A stretch of DNA of 64,000 bases from UBA7672 sp031419455 (GCA_031419455.1 JANOKS010000005.1:27676-91675); one strand, 5' to 3'. Counted from the stretch's first letter, positions 42,345-52,614 are shown. The notes: a model not told the origin generated them from the sequence alone. Numbers and translations are program-made.

Positions 42345-43229
42345 ATGTCGCCCGTGCGACTTATCATTCTACTTGTTGCAGCAGGCGCGGCCATTGGCGC
42401 CGTGTTCCTCGTTCGCTCGATGCAGGCGCCCGCGACCGCTATTGCCGACGCCGACACTCCGGCGGCGGCGCCAGTGGCCGTGGAGATTCCGCTCAAGCAG
42501 ATCCTCGTCGCGAAGAACACAATACCCGCCGGCAAGTTTGTCTCTCTTGATGACCTGAAGTGGCAGGGCTGGCCGGCCGACGCGCAGATGGACTCCTTCA
42601 TCGACCAGGAGAAAGAAGCCGAGGCGCTCGAGAAGATGGTCGGCGCCGTCGCGCGCTTTGACATCGTCGCGGGCGAGCCGGTCACCAAGACCAAGCTGCA
42701 GCATCCGGGCACGGCAGGCTTCATGTCGGTGATGCTGACGCCGGGCATGCGCGCCGTGTCGATCGAGATTGAAACCGAGACGGCGGCAGGCGGCTTCATC
42801 CAGCCCAACGACCGCGTCGACGTGATCGTGACGCGCGAAGTGGAGAACGCCAACGCCAATGCGAACCCGCTGGCGGGCATCCGTTCCGATCTGATCCTCG
42901 CAAACATCCGCGTGCTTGCGATCGACCATGTCTATGGCGCGCCGCCGGTCGTTGACGGCGGCGAAGAAGAGGTCCGTACCGGGCAGGGCGCCGTGATTGT
43001 CGGCTCGCGCGCGACGCTGGAACTCACCGAGCGCGACGCCACGCTGGTGAATACGGCGCGCAAGGCGGGCGACATATCCCTGACCCTTCGTTCGATCGCC
43101 GACCTGGCCGCGCCGCAGGGCGCGACGGGCGCCGGCAGGGCCTATCGTGATGGCGTCTCGCAGGACGCCGAGGGCGTGCGCATCTATCGCTACGGCACTG
43201 AAACCGTGTCTTCGGCGACCGCAGGTTGA
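42345..43229 (+). CDS. cpaB: tad pilus assembly protein CpaB
   Basis: A 294-residue periplasmic protein with an N-terminal membrane anchor (LIILLVAAGAAIGAVFLV). The SAF-like/pilus assembly domain includes KNTIPAGKFVSLDDLKWQGWP and MLTPGMRAVSIEIETETAAGGFIQPNDRVDVIVTRE. It likely spans the periplasm and positions the secretin. The ATG at 42345 has GGAGG 8 bases upstream; an earlier Met at 42321 lacks a site. The next gene starts 8 bp after its stop. Confidence 0.9.
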   Translation: MSPVRLIILLVAAGAAIGAVFLVRSMQAPATAIADADTPAAAPVAVEIPLKQILVAKNTIPAGKFVSLDDLKWQGWPADAQMDSFIDQEKEAEALEKMVGAVARFDIVAGEPVTKTKLQHPGTAGFMSVMLTPGMRAVSIEIETETAAGGFIQPNDRVDVIVTREVENANANANPLAGIRSDLILANIRVLAIDHVYGAPPVVDGGEEEVRTGQGAVIVGSRATLELTERDATLVNTARKAGDISLTLRSIADLAAPQGATGAGRAYRDGVSQDAEGVRIYRYGTETVSSATAG

Positions 43230-43237
43230 GGTTACCC

Positions 43238-44758
43238 ATGTCAGCCAACCGCAACTTTGTTCTTGCAAGCCTGGCGGCCGCATTGGCGCTGACAGGTACA
43301 TCATTCGCCCAGCCGCCGGGTGAACTCGCCGGTCAGACGGGTCAGCCCGCGCAGCGCATGACGCTGCCCGAGGCGACGGCGCCGGAATCGACCGAGACGC
43401 TGACGCTTACCGTCAACAAGAGCTACATGATCGAGTTCGACGTCGACATCGACGACGTGATCATCGCCAACGACAAAATCGCCAACATCGTTGCGCGCGA
43501 CCGCCGCCGCGTGGCGGTGCAGGGCGTATCGCCGGGCGAGAGCAATATCGTGTTCCTCGACCGCACGGGCCGGAAGATCAAGACGCTGGAAATCTCGGTG
43601 ACCGACGGCGTCGCCGGCATGGACCAGCTGCGCGGCCTCATCAAGCGGCATGTGCCGGGCTCGAAGGTTCAGGTCGAAACGGTGAACGGTCGCGTGATCC
43701 TCGCGGGTTCGGTGCCGAACCTTGTGGGCGCTGATCGCGTCATGCAACTCGCGCGCGCCTACGCCAAGGACGACGCCAGCGTGCTCAACATGATGGCGAT
43801 CGACGGCAAGGACCAGGTGACGCTGAAGGTTCGCGTGGTCGAGATGCAGCGCTCGGTCATCAAGCAGATGGGCATCAACCTGACGGGCTCGATCGGGTTC
43901 GGCCAGATCACCGGCTCGGCCTTCGACAATACGGTGGCGATCGGCGCCTCCAACGCTTTCCCGATCGCGGGTACGGCGCTGGGTGGTCTCGTCGCCAATC
44001 TTGGCTTCAAGAACTCGGTCAATGGCGTGGCGCAGAGCACGGTGGGCGCAAAGGTGAATGCGCTGGAGCGTGTGGGCCTCGTGCGCACGCTGGCCGAGCC
44101 GAACCTTGCGGCGATCTCGGGCGAGGCGGGCAAATTCCTCGTCGGCGGCGAATTCCCGGTGCCGGTGGCGCAGGACGACGGCAAGATCTCGATCGAGTTC
44201 AAGCCTTACGGTGTGGGCCTTGGCTATACGCCGGTGGTGCTGTCCGAAGGCCGCATCTCGCTGCAGCTTTCGGTCGAGGTTTCCGAAATCTCGACCCAGG
44301 GCGGCTTCCAGTCGTCTTCGGGCGTGCAGATCGACCCCAACACGGGCCAGACGCTTGCAGCGCAGACGATCACCATCCCGGCCCTGAAAGTGCGGCGCGC
44401 GGAGACGACGGTGGAGATTCCCTCCGGCGGCAGTCTCGTGATCGCCGGCCTGATCCAGGAATCGACCAAGCAAAACCTCGACAGCGTTCCCGGCGTGAAA
44501 GACATTCCGGTGCTGAGCGCGCTGTTCCGCAGCCGCGACTTCCAGAACGATGAAACCGAGCTGGTTGTCATCGTGACGCCGTACCTGGTCGATCCCACCG
44601 ACCCGCAGGGCTTCCGCGATCCGGACCGCGGCTACGTCACCTCGACCGATGCACGCACGATCCTGTTCGGCAAGCTCAACGACGTCTACGCAGCGCCCGG
44701 CTCGGCGGCGGCAAGGTCGCCCGCGCCTTCCGGCGCCAGCGGCTTCATCATCGACTGA
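43238..44758 (+). CDS. cpaC: tad outer-membrane secretin
   Basis: A 506-residue secretin. The N-terminal domain LTLTVNKSYMIEFDVDIDDVIIAND (pilus N-domain) is followed by a BON-like segment. The C-terminal secretin core includes VKVNALERVGLVRTLAEPNLAAISGEAGKFLVGGEFPVPV and SGGSLVIAGLIQE. Signal peptide ends near SFAQP. It forms the outer-membrane pore of the tad machine. The start has GAGG upstream. Confidence 0.95.
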   Translation: MSANRNFVLASLAAALALTGTSFAQPPGELAGQTGQPAQRMTLPEATAPESTETLTLTVNKSYMIEFDVDIDDVIIANDKIANIVARDRRRVAVQGVSPGESNIVFLDRTGRKIKTLEISVTDGVAGMDQLRGLIKRHVPGSKVQVETVNGRVILAGSVPNLVGADRVMQLARAYAKDDASVLNMMAIDGKDQVTLKVRVVEMQRSVIKQMGINLTGSIGFGQITGSAFDNTVAIGASNAFPIAGTALGGLVANLGFKNSVNGVAQSTVGAKVNALERVGLVRTLAEPNLAAISGEAGKFLVGGEFPVPVAQDDGKISIEFKPYGVGLGYTPVVLSEGRISLQLSVEVSEISTQGGFQSSSGVQIDPNTGQTLAAQTITIPALKVRRAETTVEIPSGGSLVIAGLIQESTKQNLDSVPGVKDIPVLSALFRSRDFQNDETELVVIVTPYLVDPTDPQGFRDPDRGYVTSTDARTILFGKLNDVYAAPGSAAARSPAPSGASGFIID

Positions 44759-44770
44759 GGAACAGCAGAG

Positions 44771-45451
44771 ATGGCAAAGCGCTTTCATATTGCACTCGCA
44801 AGCCTCCCGCTGATCGCGCTGGGCGGCTGCATGCAGACGCAGGAGCAGATCGCCTGGTCGAACCGCATGCACACGCAGATCGTGGCGCAGGAGACCACGG
44901 CGGAACTCAAGATCGGCGCCGTGGTGTCGGGCGAAAAGCTCGGCATTCGCGAGCGTGACGCTGTGAAGGGCTTCGCGATGGCCTACCAGCAGGAAGGCCA
45001 TGGCGCGGTGATCATCTCGCGGCCATCGAACGGACCAGACGACATATCCGCCATGCGCGCCGCCGCAGATGCGCGCGCCATGATGCTGGCCGAGGGCGTC
45101 GATCAGGGCATGATCGCCGAGGGCACGTATGACGGAACCGGTGCGCGGTCTGCGCCGCTGATCATCAGCTATCGCACCTATGACGCGGTGGTGCCGAACT
45201 GCCCGGACATTTCGCACTGGGATTTCACCGACACCGGATCGAATGCCGCCCTTCCGTCGCTTGGCTGCGCTGTATCCGTGAACCTTGCGGCGATGATCGC
45301 CAATCCATCTGACCTTGTGGGCGAACAGCCCATGGATCCGGCTGACACCGCGCGCCGGAGCATCATGTTCAGCAAGTATCGCGCGGGCGAGAAGACGTCG
45401 TCCGAGCGCAACACAGACGCCAGCGGCGCCATCAGCACAGTCGTCGAGTAG
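44771..45451 (+). CDS. cpaD: tad pilus assembly lipoprotein CpaD
   Basis: A 226-residue CpaD-family outer-membrane lipoprotein (lipobox ALGGC), working with the secretin CpaC. It has the family's SYRTYDAVVPNCPDISHWDFTD region and a C-terminal Asn/Asp tail. Motifs ADARAMMLAEG and NPSDLVGEQPMDPADTARR are typical. It begins 12 bp after cpaC, and cpaE follows within 11 bp. Confidence 0.9.
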   Translation: MAKRFHIALASLPLIALGGCMQTQEQIAWSNRMHTQIVAQETTAELKIGAVVSGEKLGIRERDAVKGFAMAYQQEGHGAVIISRPSNGPDDISAMRAAADARAMMLAEGVDQGMIAEGTYDGTGARSAPLIISYRTYDAVVPNCPDISHWDFTDTGSNAALPSLGCAVSVNLAAMIANPSDLVGEQPMDPADTARRSIMFSKYRAGEKTSSERNTDASGAISTVVE

Positions 45452-45462
45452 GGGCAGGGGAC

Positions 45463-47094
45463 ATGAGCGGACCTCGGGACAAGTTTGACGACGGCGATCT
45501 GGACGAACTCGTCCACGATTTCGACCTCGACATGGATGCGCCGCTGGGCGCGTCCTTCGCGGCGGCCCTGCGCAGCGGCGAGGAGGAGATGACCGAATTC
45601 GACGAAGCGTATCCGGCCGAGGAAGGCGGGTTCGTTGCGCCGCAAGAGGCTGCGCCTCTTCAAGCAGCGCTCGAAGAGCACGATGAGTCGACCGGGTTCA
45701 ACGACGAACAGGATCACGCGGCGCTCGACGACATGCCGCCGCCTGCGCAGGTTGGCGCGCAACCCTGGCTGCAGCCCAAACCCTCGCAGCCGCCGGTGGA
45801 AGACCTTCCGCCGATGACGGCGCACGAGGCCGAGCCTGTTGCGGACGACGTGGCGGGGCAGGGGCTTGGCTACGACTACGCATTCGGCACAGGCCATGAC
45901 GGCGGCGACCGCACGATTCCGCGCATCGTCGTGCACGCTTTCTGCACCCGCACCTCATCGCTGACCCTGATGCGGACGATCATGCAGGATCGCCGCATGA
46001 AGAACGTCACCATGGAAGTCCATGAGGGCGGCGTTGCGGCGGCGACCCAGTACTATGTCAACGAGACCACGCCGAACCTGCTGGTGATCGAGGGCGCGGG
46101 CGATCCGCGACAGCTGCTGGCAGATCTCGATTCGCTCGCTGAATACTGTGACGAGAGTATCCGCGTCGTTGTGCTGGGGCAGACCAACGACATCCGGCTC
46201 TATCGCGAGCTGATGCGCCGCGGCGTGTCGGAGTATCTCGTGGCGCCGATCGATCCGGTGCACATGATCCGCTCGATCGCGACGCTGTTCGCGGACCCGG
46301 AAGCGCCCTTCACCGGCAAGTCGGTGGCCGTGACGGGCGTCAAGGGCGGCGTGGGCGCATCGACTATCGCGCACAATCTCGCCTGGGCGCTTTCCGAGCG
46401 CTGCAAGGTCAATGCGACGCTGGTCGATCTCGACCTCAACTTCGGCACGACGGGGCTGGACTTCAACCAGGACACGGCGGCGACGATCGCCGACGCCCTG
46501 ATGTCGCCCGACCGTTTCGACGACGCCGTCATGGGCCGCCTGATCACCAAGGCGACCGATCGCCTGTCGCTGTTCACGGCGCCGGCGACGCTGGACCGGA
46601 CCTACAATCTTGATCCCGAAACCTACATTCGCGTGCTGGAGCAGGTGCGCGGATCGGTTCCGTTCATGGTCCTCGACCTGCCGCACATCTGGAGCGACTG
46701 GTTCAAGTCGACGGTGATCTCGGCCGACGAACTCATTGTCGTTGCTGGACCCGATCTCGCATCGCTGCGCAACGGGAAGAACCTGATCGACTTCCTGAAG
46801 GCTGCGCGGCCGAACGACAATCCGCCGAAGCTGGTGCTCAACATGGTGGGCCTGCCCAAGCGGCCGGAGATTCCGCCGAAGGATTTCGGACAGGCGATCG
46901 GCATCGAGCCGTCGCTGGTCATTCCGTTCGACGCGCAACTCTTCGGCACGGCCGCCAACAATGGCCAGATGATCTTTGACGTGGCGCCGGAATCGAAAGT
47001 TGCCCAGGGGCTCGACCAGCTCGCGGCGCAACTCACCGGCAAGGAAGTCCAGACGACGAAACCGTCGCTGTTCAAGAAACTGCTCGGCAAGTAG
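45463..47094 (+). CDS. cpaE: tad ATPase/regulator CpaE (MinD/ParA-type)
   Basis: A 543-residue cytoplasmic protein. A long acidic, low-complexity N-terminal region is followed by a receiver-like domain (residues ~150-280: MLVVIEGA-type core, VVLGQTNDIRLYRELM). A MinD/ParA ATPase domain carries deviant Walker A TGVKGGVGASTIAHN near residue 290 and VDLDLNFGTTGLDF. CpaE localises the pilus machine in Caulobacter. The C-terminus ends KKLLGK. Confidence 0.9.
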   Translation: MSGPRDKFDDGDLDELVHDFDLDMDAPLGASFAAALRSGEEEMTEFDEAYPAEEGGFVAPQEAAPLQAALEEHDESTGFNDEQDHAALDDMPPPAQVGAQPWLQPKPSQPPVEDLPPMTAHEAEPVADDVAGQGLGYDYAFGTGHDGGDRTIPRIVVHAFCTRTSSLTLMRTIMQDRRMKNVTMEVHEGGVAAATQYYVNETTPNLLVIEGAGDPRQLLADLDSLAEYCDESIRVVVLGQTNDIRLYRELMRRGVSEYLVAPIDPVHMIRSIATLFADPEAPFTGKSVAVTGVKGGVGASTIAHNLAWALSERCKVNATLVDLDLNFGTTGLDFNQDTAATIADALMSPDRFDDAVMGRLITKATDRLSLFTAPATLDRTYNLDPETYIRVLEQVRGSVPFMVLDLPHIWSDWFKSTVISADELIVVAGPDLASLRNGKNLIDFLKAARPNDNPPKLVLNMVGLPKRPEIPPKDFGQAIGIEPSLVIPFDAQLFGTAANNGQMIFDVAPESKVAQGLDQLAAQLTGKEVQTTKPSLFKKLLGK

Positions 47095-47104
47095 AGGGGC
47101 CTAG

Positions 47105-48649
47105 ATGTTCGGCAAGCGAGGGACCACGGGCGGCCCGGGAATGCCGCCAACGCCGGCGACGCCTGCTGACGCACGTCCTGCTGCCCCCCCGCCGGCTCCA
47201 AAGCCGGCGGCTTCGCAACTTGCCGACGATCCGCCGCCGCCGCCGCCGAAATCCGCAGCGCCGCCGCCCAAGCCTTCCACCCCGCCGATGGCTTCGAGCA
47301 AGCCGACGAACAAGACTGCGCCGCCGCCTCCGCCCAAGGAGAAGATCGCGGCGATCGACAACCGGTCGGACGAATACTACCGGACCAAGACCGAGGTTTT
47401 CAACGCGCTGATCGACACGATCGACCTGTCGCAGCTGGCGCAGCTCGACCAGGAAAGCGCGCGGGAAGAGATTCGGGATATCGTGATCGAGATCGTCTCG
47501 ATCAAGAACGTGGTGATGAGCGTCGCCGAGCAGGAAACGCTGCTTGAGGACATCTGTAACGACGTTCTGGGCTATGGCCCGCTTGAGCCGTTGCTGGCGC
47601 GCGACGACATCGCCGACATCTTGGTCAACGGCGCCGGCACGACCTACATCGAGGTCGCCGGCAAGATCCAGCGCACCAACATTCGCTTCCGCGACAATGC
47701 GCAGCTGATGAACATCTGCCAGCGCATTGTGAGCCAGGTCGGCCGCCGCGTTGATGAAAGCTCGCCGATCTGCGACGCGCGTCTGGCTGATGGTTCGCGC
47801 GTCAACGTGATTGCGCCGCCGCTGGCGATCGACGGCCCCGCGCTCACCATCCGGAAATTCAAGAAGGACAAGCTGAAGATCCAGGACCTCGTCAATTTCG
47901 GGTCCATTTCCGAACCGGGCGCTGAAATCCTGCGCATCATCGGCGCCTGCCGCTGCAACACGCTGATCTCTGGCGGCACGGGTTCGGGCAAGACGACGCT
48001 GCTCAACACGCTGACGGCGTTCATCGCGCCGGGCGAGCGCGTGATCACCTGCGAGGACGCGGCCGAACTGCAGCTGCAGCAGCCTCACGTCGTGCGACTG
48101 GAGACCCGTCCGCCGAATCTGGAAGGCCAGGGCCGCGTGACGATGACAGACCTGGTCAAGAACTGCCTGCGCATGCGTCCTGACCGTATCATCGTGGGCG
48201 AGGTGCGCGGACCCGAAGCGTTCGATTTGCTTCAGGCGATGAACACTGGCCACGACGGCTCGATGGGCACGCTGCACGCCAACACGCCGCGCGAGGGCCT
48301 CTCGCGTCTTGAATCCATGATCACCATGGGCGGCTTTACGCTGTCGCAGCGCACCATCCGCGAGATGATCGTGGGCTCGATCGACATCGTGATCCAGGCG
48401 TCCCGCCTGCGCGACGGCACGCGGAAGATTGTCTCGATCACCGAGGTCATGGGCCTCGAGGGCGACGTGATCGTGACGCAGGACGTCATGCGTTACGAGA
48501 TCGACGGCGAAGACAAGGACGGCAAGTTGAGGGGCACGCACCGCGGCACCGGCATCGGCCGCCCGCGCTTCTGGGAGCGCGCCAAGTACTTCAACATGGA
48601 AGGTGATCTCGCCCGCGCGTTGGACGCGCTGGAGGAGGGTGGCAAATGA
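47105..48649 (+). CDS. cpaF: tad secretion ATPase
   Basis: A 514-residue type II/IV secretion ATPase. The N-terminal 75 residues are a Pro/Ala-rich, low-complexity extension (PAPPPAPKPA repeats). The ATPase core includes Walker A SGGTGSGKTTLLN near residue 296, ITCEDAAELQLQQPHVVRLETR (Asp box) and LRMRPDRIIVGEVRGPEAFDLLQAMNTGHDGSMGTLHAN (Walker B and His box). It powers pilus extension and retraction. It overlaps tadB by 4 bp (ATGA). Confidence 0.95.
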   Translation: MFGKRGTTGGPGMPPTPATPADARPAAPPPAPKPAASQLADDPPPPPPKSAAPPPKPSTPPMASSKPTNKTAPPPPPKEKIAAIDNRSDEYYRTKTEVFNALIDTIDLSQLAQLDQESAREEIRDIVIEIVSIKNVVMSVAEQETLLEDICNDVLGYGPLEPLLARDDIADILVNGAGTTYIEVAGKIQRTNIRFRDNAQLMNICQRIVSQVGRRVDESSPICDARLADGSRVNVIAPPLAIDGPALTIRKFKKDKLKIQDLVNFGSISEPGAEILRIIGACRCNTLISGGTGSGKTTLLNTLTAFIAPGERVITCEDAAELQLQQPHVVRLETRPPNLEGQGRVTMTDLVKNCLRMRPDRIIVGEVRGPEAFDLLQAMNTGHDGSMGTLHANTPREGLSRLESMITMGGFTLSQRTIREMIVGSIDIVIQASRLRDGTRKIVSITEVMGLEGDVIVTQDVMRYEIDGEDKDGKLRGTHRGTGIGRPRFWERAKYFNMEGDLARALDALEEGGK

Positions 48650-49650
48650 CGCCTGAATTGATGACCTACGCGATTGCGGGCCTGGCTTTCGTCGGGATCA
48701 CCGCCCTCGGTTTCGCCTTCGCCGGCGGCGGCAGTGGACGCGGCAAGCAGTCCAGGCGCATGAAGACGATCAGCGAGGGCGTGCGCGGCGTGAAGGGCGA
48801 CAACGCGCTGAATGCGCGCCGCAAGCAGATGGAAAGCCAGACCAAGGCGCTGCGCGACCGCGAGGAAGCGAACCGCAAGCGCCGCGTGGTCGGCCGCTCC
48901 ATCGAAGAGAAGATCAAGCAGTCCGGTCTCAACATGACCGTGCCGGTGTTCTGGGTGTTCTCCGCCGTGTCGACGGTCGTCGTCGGCGCGCTGATGTATT
49001 TCGGCGCCGGGTTCCAGGAATGGCCGATGGTGATGGTGCCGGTCGGCATGGCATTCGCCGCCGGTTTCGGCCTGCCGCGCTGGGTGCTGGGCATGGCGAT
49101 TTCCGGACGCCAGAAAAAATTCATCGGCCAGTTCGCTGATGCGATCGACGTCATCGTGCGCGGCGTGAAATCCGGCCTGCCGCTGCAGGAATGCCTGCGC
49201 ATGATTGCGCGCGAGAGCCCGCAGCCGCTGGCCGGCGAATTCCAGGGCGTGGTCGACGCGATCGCCATGGGGGTGCCGCTGGATCAGGCGCTCAGCAAGA
49301 TGTACCAGCGCACGCCGACGCAGGAAGTGAACTTCTTCAACATCGTGCTGAACATCCAGCAGAAGGCGGGCGGCAACCTCTCCGAAGCGCTGGGCAACCT
49401 TTCGACCGTGCTGCGCTCGCGAAAGCTGCTGCGCGAGAAGATCAAGGCGCTGTCGTCCGAAGCGAAGGCGTCGGCGATGATCATCGGTTCGTTGCCGATC
49501 ATCGTCATGCTGCTCGTCTACCTGTCGACGCCGTCTTACATCATGTCGCTGTTCACCACTGATCTCGGCCATCTGCTGCTGCTGATCGCGGCGGGCCTGA
49601 TGGGGGCGGGCATCTACATCATGCGCTCCATGATCAACTTCAACTTCTGA
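48646..49650 (+). CDS. tadB: tad inner-membrane platform protein TadB
   Basis: A 334-residue GspF-like platform protein with N-terminal and C-terminal membrane helices around a cytoplasmic T2SSF domain: QFADAIDVIVRGVKSGLPLQECLRMIARESPQPLAGEFQ and MYQRTPTQEVNFFNIVLNIQQKAGGNLSEALGNLSTVLRSRKLLREKI. It is coupled to cpaF by a 4-bp overlap and pairs with TadC. Confidence 0.92.
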   Translation: MTPELMTYAIAGLAFVGITALGFAFAGGGSGRGKQSRRMKTISEGVRGVKGDNALNARRKQMESQTKALRDREEANRKRRVVGRSIEEKIKQSGLNMTVPVFWVFSAVSTVVVGALMYFGAGFQEWPMVMVPVGMAFAAGFGLPRWVLGMAISGRQKKFIGQFADAIDVIVRGVKSGLPLQECLRMIARESPQPLAGEFQGVVDAIAMGVPLDQALSKMYQRTPTQEVNFFNIVLNIQQKAGGNLSEALGNLSTVLRSRKLLREKIKALSSEAKASAMIIGSLPIIVMLLVYLSTPSYIMSLFTTDLGHLLLLIAAGLMGAGIYIMRSMINFNF

Positions 49651-49666
49651 CGGCGGGAGCAGCACG

Positions 49667-50695
49667 ATGGGCGACATCGACTGGGTCCAGTTTCTCACCG
49701 ACCCCATGACGCTGGCATCGGCGCTGGCGTGCGTGGCGACATTCGCGACGGTGGTCACGCTGGCGGCGCCTGCTTTCGATGGCGACAAGCTGACGAGCCG
49801 CCTGAAATCGGTTTCCAACCGTCGCGAAGAACTGCGCAAGAAAAGCCGTGCGGCGCTCGACGGCGAGAAGAAATCGATCCGCGTGCAGGACAACAGCGTG
49901 ACGAAGAAATTCGTCGACAAGCTGGATCTTGCGAAGATGCTCGAAGATCCGGGCGTCCAGAAGAAGCTGATCCAGGCGGGCCTGCGCGGCCCCAAGCCGA
50001 TCTCGATCTTCTATCTCTGCCGCTTCGCGTTGCCGATGATCTTCGGTCTCGGCGCGCTGATCTATATCTGGTTCATCAATGACCACGGGCTGCAGTTTCA
50101 GATGAAGCTGGGCGCGGTGGTTGTGGGCTTTGCCGTCGGATTCTATGGCCCCAACCTGTTCGTCGAGAATCTCATCACCAAGCGCCGCACGTCGATCATG
50201 CGCGCCTTCCCTGACTCACTCGACATGATGCTGATCTGCGTCGAGTCCGGCATGTCGATCGAACAGGCGTTTGCGCGGGTGGGCGAAGAGATCGGGTCTG
50301 CGTCGGTGGAGCTTGCCGAAGAACTTGCGCTGACGACAGCAGAGCTCAGCTATCTGCAGGATCGCCGGCAGGCCTACTACAATCTCGCCGAGCGGACGAA
50401 CCATCCTGGCGTCAAGGGCGTCGCGATAGCGCTGGTGCAGGCGGAGAAGTACGGCACGCCGATGGGCTCGGCGCTGCGCGTGATGGCCAAGGAGAACCGC
50501 GAGATGCGGATCACCGAGGCGGAGAAGAAAGCTGCAGCGCTTCCTGCCAAGCTGACCGTGCCGATGATCGTGTTCTTCCTGCCGGTTCTGTTCCTCGTCA
50601 TTCTTGGGCCGGCCTTCATCAAGATTGACGCGATGGGCATCGGCAAGACATCGACGGGCGCAACCGTCGAGGCGGGCGAAGGGCCAGCGAAGTAG
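49667..50695 (+). CDS. tadC: tad inner-membrane platform protein TadC
   Basis: A 342-residue GspF-like partner of TadB. AFPDSLDMMLICVESGMSIEQAFARVGEEIG and TNHPGVKGVAIALVQAEKYGTPMGSALRVMAKENREMRITEAEKKA form the T2SSF domain, flanked by membrane helices. It is the last gene of the cluster seen here. TadD, TadE and TadG homologues are not adjacent, so they may lie elsewhere. Confidence 0.9.
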   Translation: MGDIDWVQFLTDPMTLASALACVATFATVVTLAAPAFDGDKLTSRLKSVSNRREELRKKSRAALDGEKKSIRVQDNSVTKKFVDKLDLAKMLEDPGVQKKLIQAGLRGPKPISIFYLCRFALPMIFGLGALIYIWFINDHGLQFQMKLGAVVVGFAVGFYGPNLFVENLITKRRTSIMRAFPDSLDMMLICVESGMSIEQAFARVGEEIGSASVELAEELALTTAELSYLQDRRQAYYNLAERTNHPGVKGVAIALVQAEKYGTPMGSALRVMAKENREMRITEAEKKAAALPAKLTVPMIVFFLPVLFLVILGPAFIKIDAMGIGKTSTGATVEAGEGPAK

Positions 50696-50703
50696 CCGGA
50701 CGC

Positions 50704-52614
50704 TCAGGTGCGCGGCTTGTAGGCGATCAGCACGTTGCCGGGCGTCTGGCCGAACGAACCGTAGCCGGAATTGACGAACAGCATGCCCGCGCCGGCGGAG
50801 AGGCCGTGCGCGTCGATCGAGCCGCCCTTGCCAGCGATGTCCTTGTTGAGCGTGGTTTTCGCCCCGATCGTGTCGAGGCGGTTGATCACGCGGCCATCGG
50901 CGCCATCGAGGATGATGACTTCGCCGCCGAGCGTTGCGCCAACGAGCGCGCCGTCGATGACAAGAGGTGCAGCTGAAAAGCCATACTTGGTGGTGCAGCC
51001 GATAACCTCGGTTGCGCGCGAGCCGGTGCAGTTGGGTTGCGCGGCGTAGGACCAGGCGGGGCGGCCGGTGGCGATATCGAAGGCGTAGACGCCGGCTTTC
51101 GAGACGAATTTCGGGTCCGGCGAGATGATCGGATCGTTGATGGGCACGTAGACCTTGCCCGCATCAGCCGCGATGCCCCAGTGGACGCCGCCCAACGCAG
51201 TGCCCTCGCCGATGCGGTGGCTCCAGAGCACCTTGCCAGTGGCGGCATCCAGCGCCCAGGCATGCCCGGATTTCTGACCGCCGAGCACGACGTCCTTGCC
51301 GCCTGCTGTGGCGACGATGGCGCCGGCGCCAAAATCATAGTCGCGGCCGTCGCCGCCGAAGAGGACGGGGCAGTTGGGACCGTTCTGGCCGGTGCCGACA
51401 TCGCACGACATGTTCCAGACGTCGGCAGCCATCGCCTGGAATTGCCACGCGACTTTGCCGGTGTCGGCGTTGAGGGCGATGATGGCGTCGGATGTATCCG
51501 TTGCGGGGTGGGAGGTGTTCTCGCCCGTGGTGACAATGATGGTGTTGCGCTTGGCGTCGTAGACGGGGACGGACCAGATGGGCGCGCCGGAGGGACCTTT
51601 CTGCTTCACGCCGAGCGCGTTGACCTGGCCGTTGTAGGTCGGCTCCGGCATGGTGTGATATTCCCATGCGTGGCTGCCGTCAGCCGCGTTGAGGGCGACG
51701 ACCGAGCCGTGGCCTGAGCAGCATTCGGAGCGCGGGTTCATGCCCGAGGCGACGCCGGAGGCCGAGAGAGGCACGATCAGCTTGTCCTTCGCGAAGATGA
51801 CGCCGCCGCGAATCTGGCCGCCCGAGCCATCGACGGGCTGGCCGCTGGCTTTCCAGACGAGAGCGCCGCTGGCGGCGTCGACGACGTGGATGTCGCGGCC
51901 CACGGACAGGGCGACGACTTTCTTCCCATTGAGATCGCCGATGGCGGGCGTGTTGCGGGACGAGGCGGCGTAGCTCCATTTCACGCAGCCGGAGGTGGCG
52001 TCGATTGCGAGGAGCTTCTGCCCGCCGGTGGCGTAAACCGTGCCGTCGCTGAGCACGGAGGCGCCGGTGCCGGAGCCCTGGCCCGGGAAGGCGATGGACC
52101 ATGCGATTTCGAGATTCGCGAGTTGCGCCTTGCTGAGACCTGCCTCGGAGGCGGAGAGGCTGCGGCTCAGGTCGCTGTCGATGCCGAAGCCGGCGTTGAC
52201 GATGCTCGCGGAGGCGCTGACGGCGCGCCTGTCGGGGGCGCATAGCAGGGCGTCGGACCAGGTTGCGGCGGCGGCGGTCTGTCCGGCGGTGAGCCAGGCG
52301 ACGACGTCTGTCTTCTCCTTGTCGGTGAGGGCTGCGGCCATCGGGGCCATGATGCCGCCGGGCGCCATGGTCTCGCGCAGGCGGGCGGGGGCGAGCGTGC
52401 GCATCGAGGCGAGGGTGGCGGCGCGGGTCGTGCCGGGATTGTCGTGGCAGGCGGCGCAGGCTTTCTGGTAGACGCCGGCGCCGGGATGGTCGGCCGAGAC
52501 CTGGCCGATGGCTGCGGGGCTCAGGACTGGCGTTGCGAGCGCGGCGATGGCGAGGAGGCCGCCGCCTGCGCCGAGGGCGAGCGCAGTCGTAGCCAAGGAT
52601 TTGCGCAGGTTCAT
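50704..52614 (-). CDS. PQQ-propeller quinoprotein dehydrogenase with cytochrome c domain (PVA dehydrogenase-type)
   Basis: A 636-residue periplasmic protein with Sec signal peptide. A short cytochrome c domain with heme motif KACAACHDN lies near residues 50-58 and ends near 105. The rest is a repeating WD-like PQQ propeller (SIAFPGQGSGTGASVLSDGTVYATGGQK, DAASGALVWKASGQ, NADTGKVAWQFQAMAADVWNMSCDVGTGQNGPNCP). This order (cytochrome then propeller) is that of polyvinyl-alcohol dehydrogenase (cytochrome). Substrate not certain. The start follows GGGAGGAAG. Confidence 0.85.
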   Translation of the reverse strand: MNLRKSLATTALALGAGGGLLAIAALATPVLSPAAIGQVSADHPGAGVYQKACAACHDNPGTTRAATLASMRTLAPARLRETMAPGGIMAPMAAALTDKEKTDVVAWLTAGQTAAAATWSDALLCAPDRRAVSASASIVNAGFGIDSDLSRSLSASEAGLSKAQLANLEIAWSIAFPGQGSGTGASVLSDGTVYATGGQKLLAIDATSGCVKWSYAASSRNTPAIGDLNGKKVVALSVGRDIHVVDAASGALVWKASGQPVDGSGGQIRGGVIFAKDKLIVPLSASGVASGMNPRSECCSGHGSVVALNAADGSHAWEYHTMPEPTYNGQVNALGVKQKGPSGAPIWSVPVYDAKRNTIIVTTGENTSHPATDTSDAIIALNADTGKVAWQFQAMAADVWNMSCDVGTGQNGPNCPVLFGGDGRDYDFGAGAIVATAGGKDVVLGGQKSGHAWALDAATGKVLWSHRIGEGTALGGVHWGIAADAGKVYVPINDPIISPDPKFVSKAGVYAFDIATGRPAWSYAAQPNCTGSRATEVIGCTTKYGFSAAPLVIDGALVGATLGGEVIILDGADGRVINRLDTIGAKTTLNKDIAGKGGSIDAHGLSAGAGMLFVNSGYGSFGQTPGNVLIAYKPRT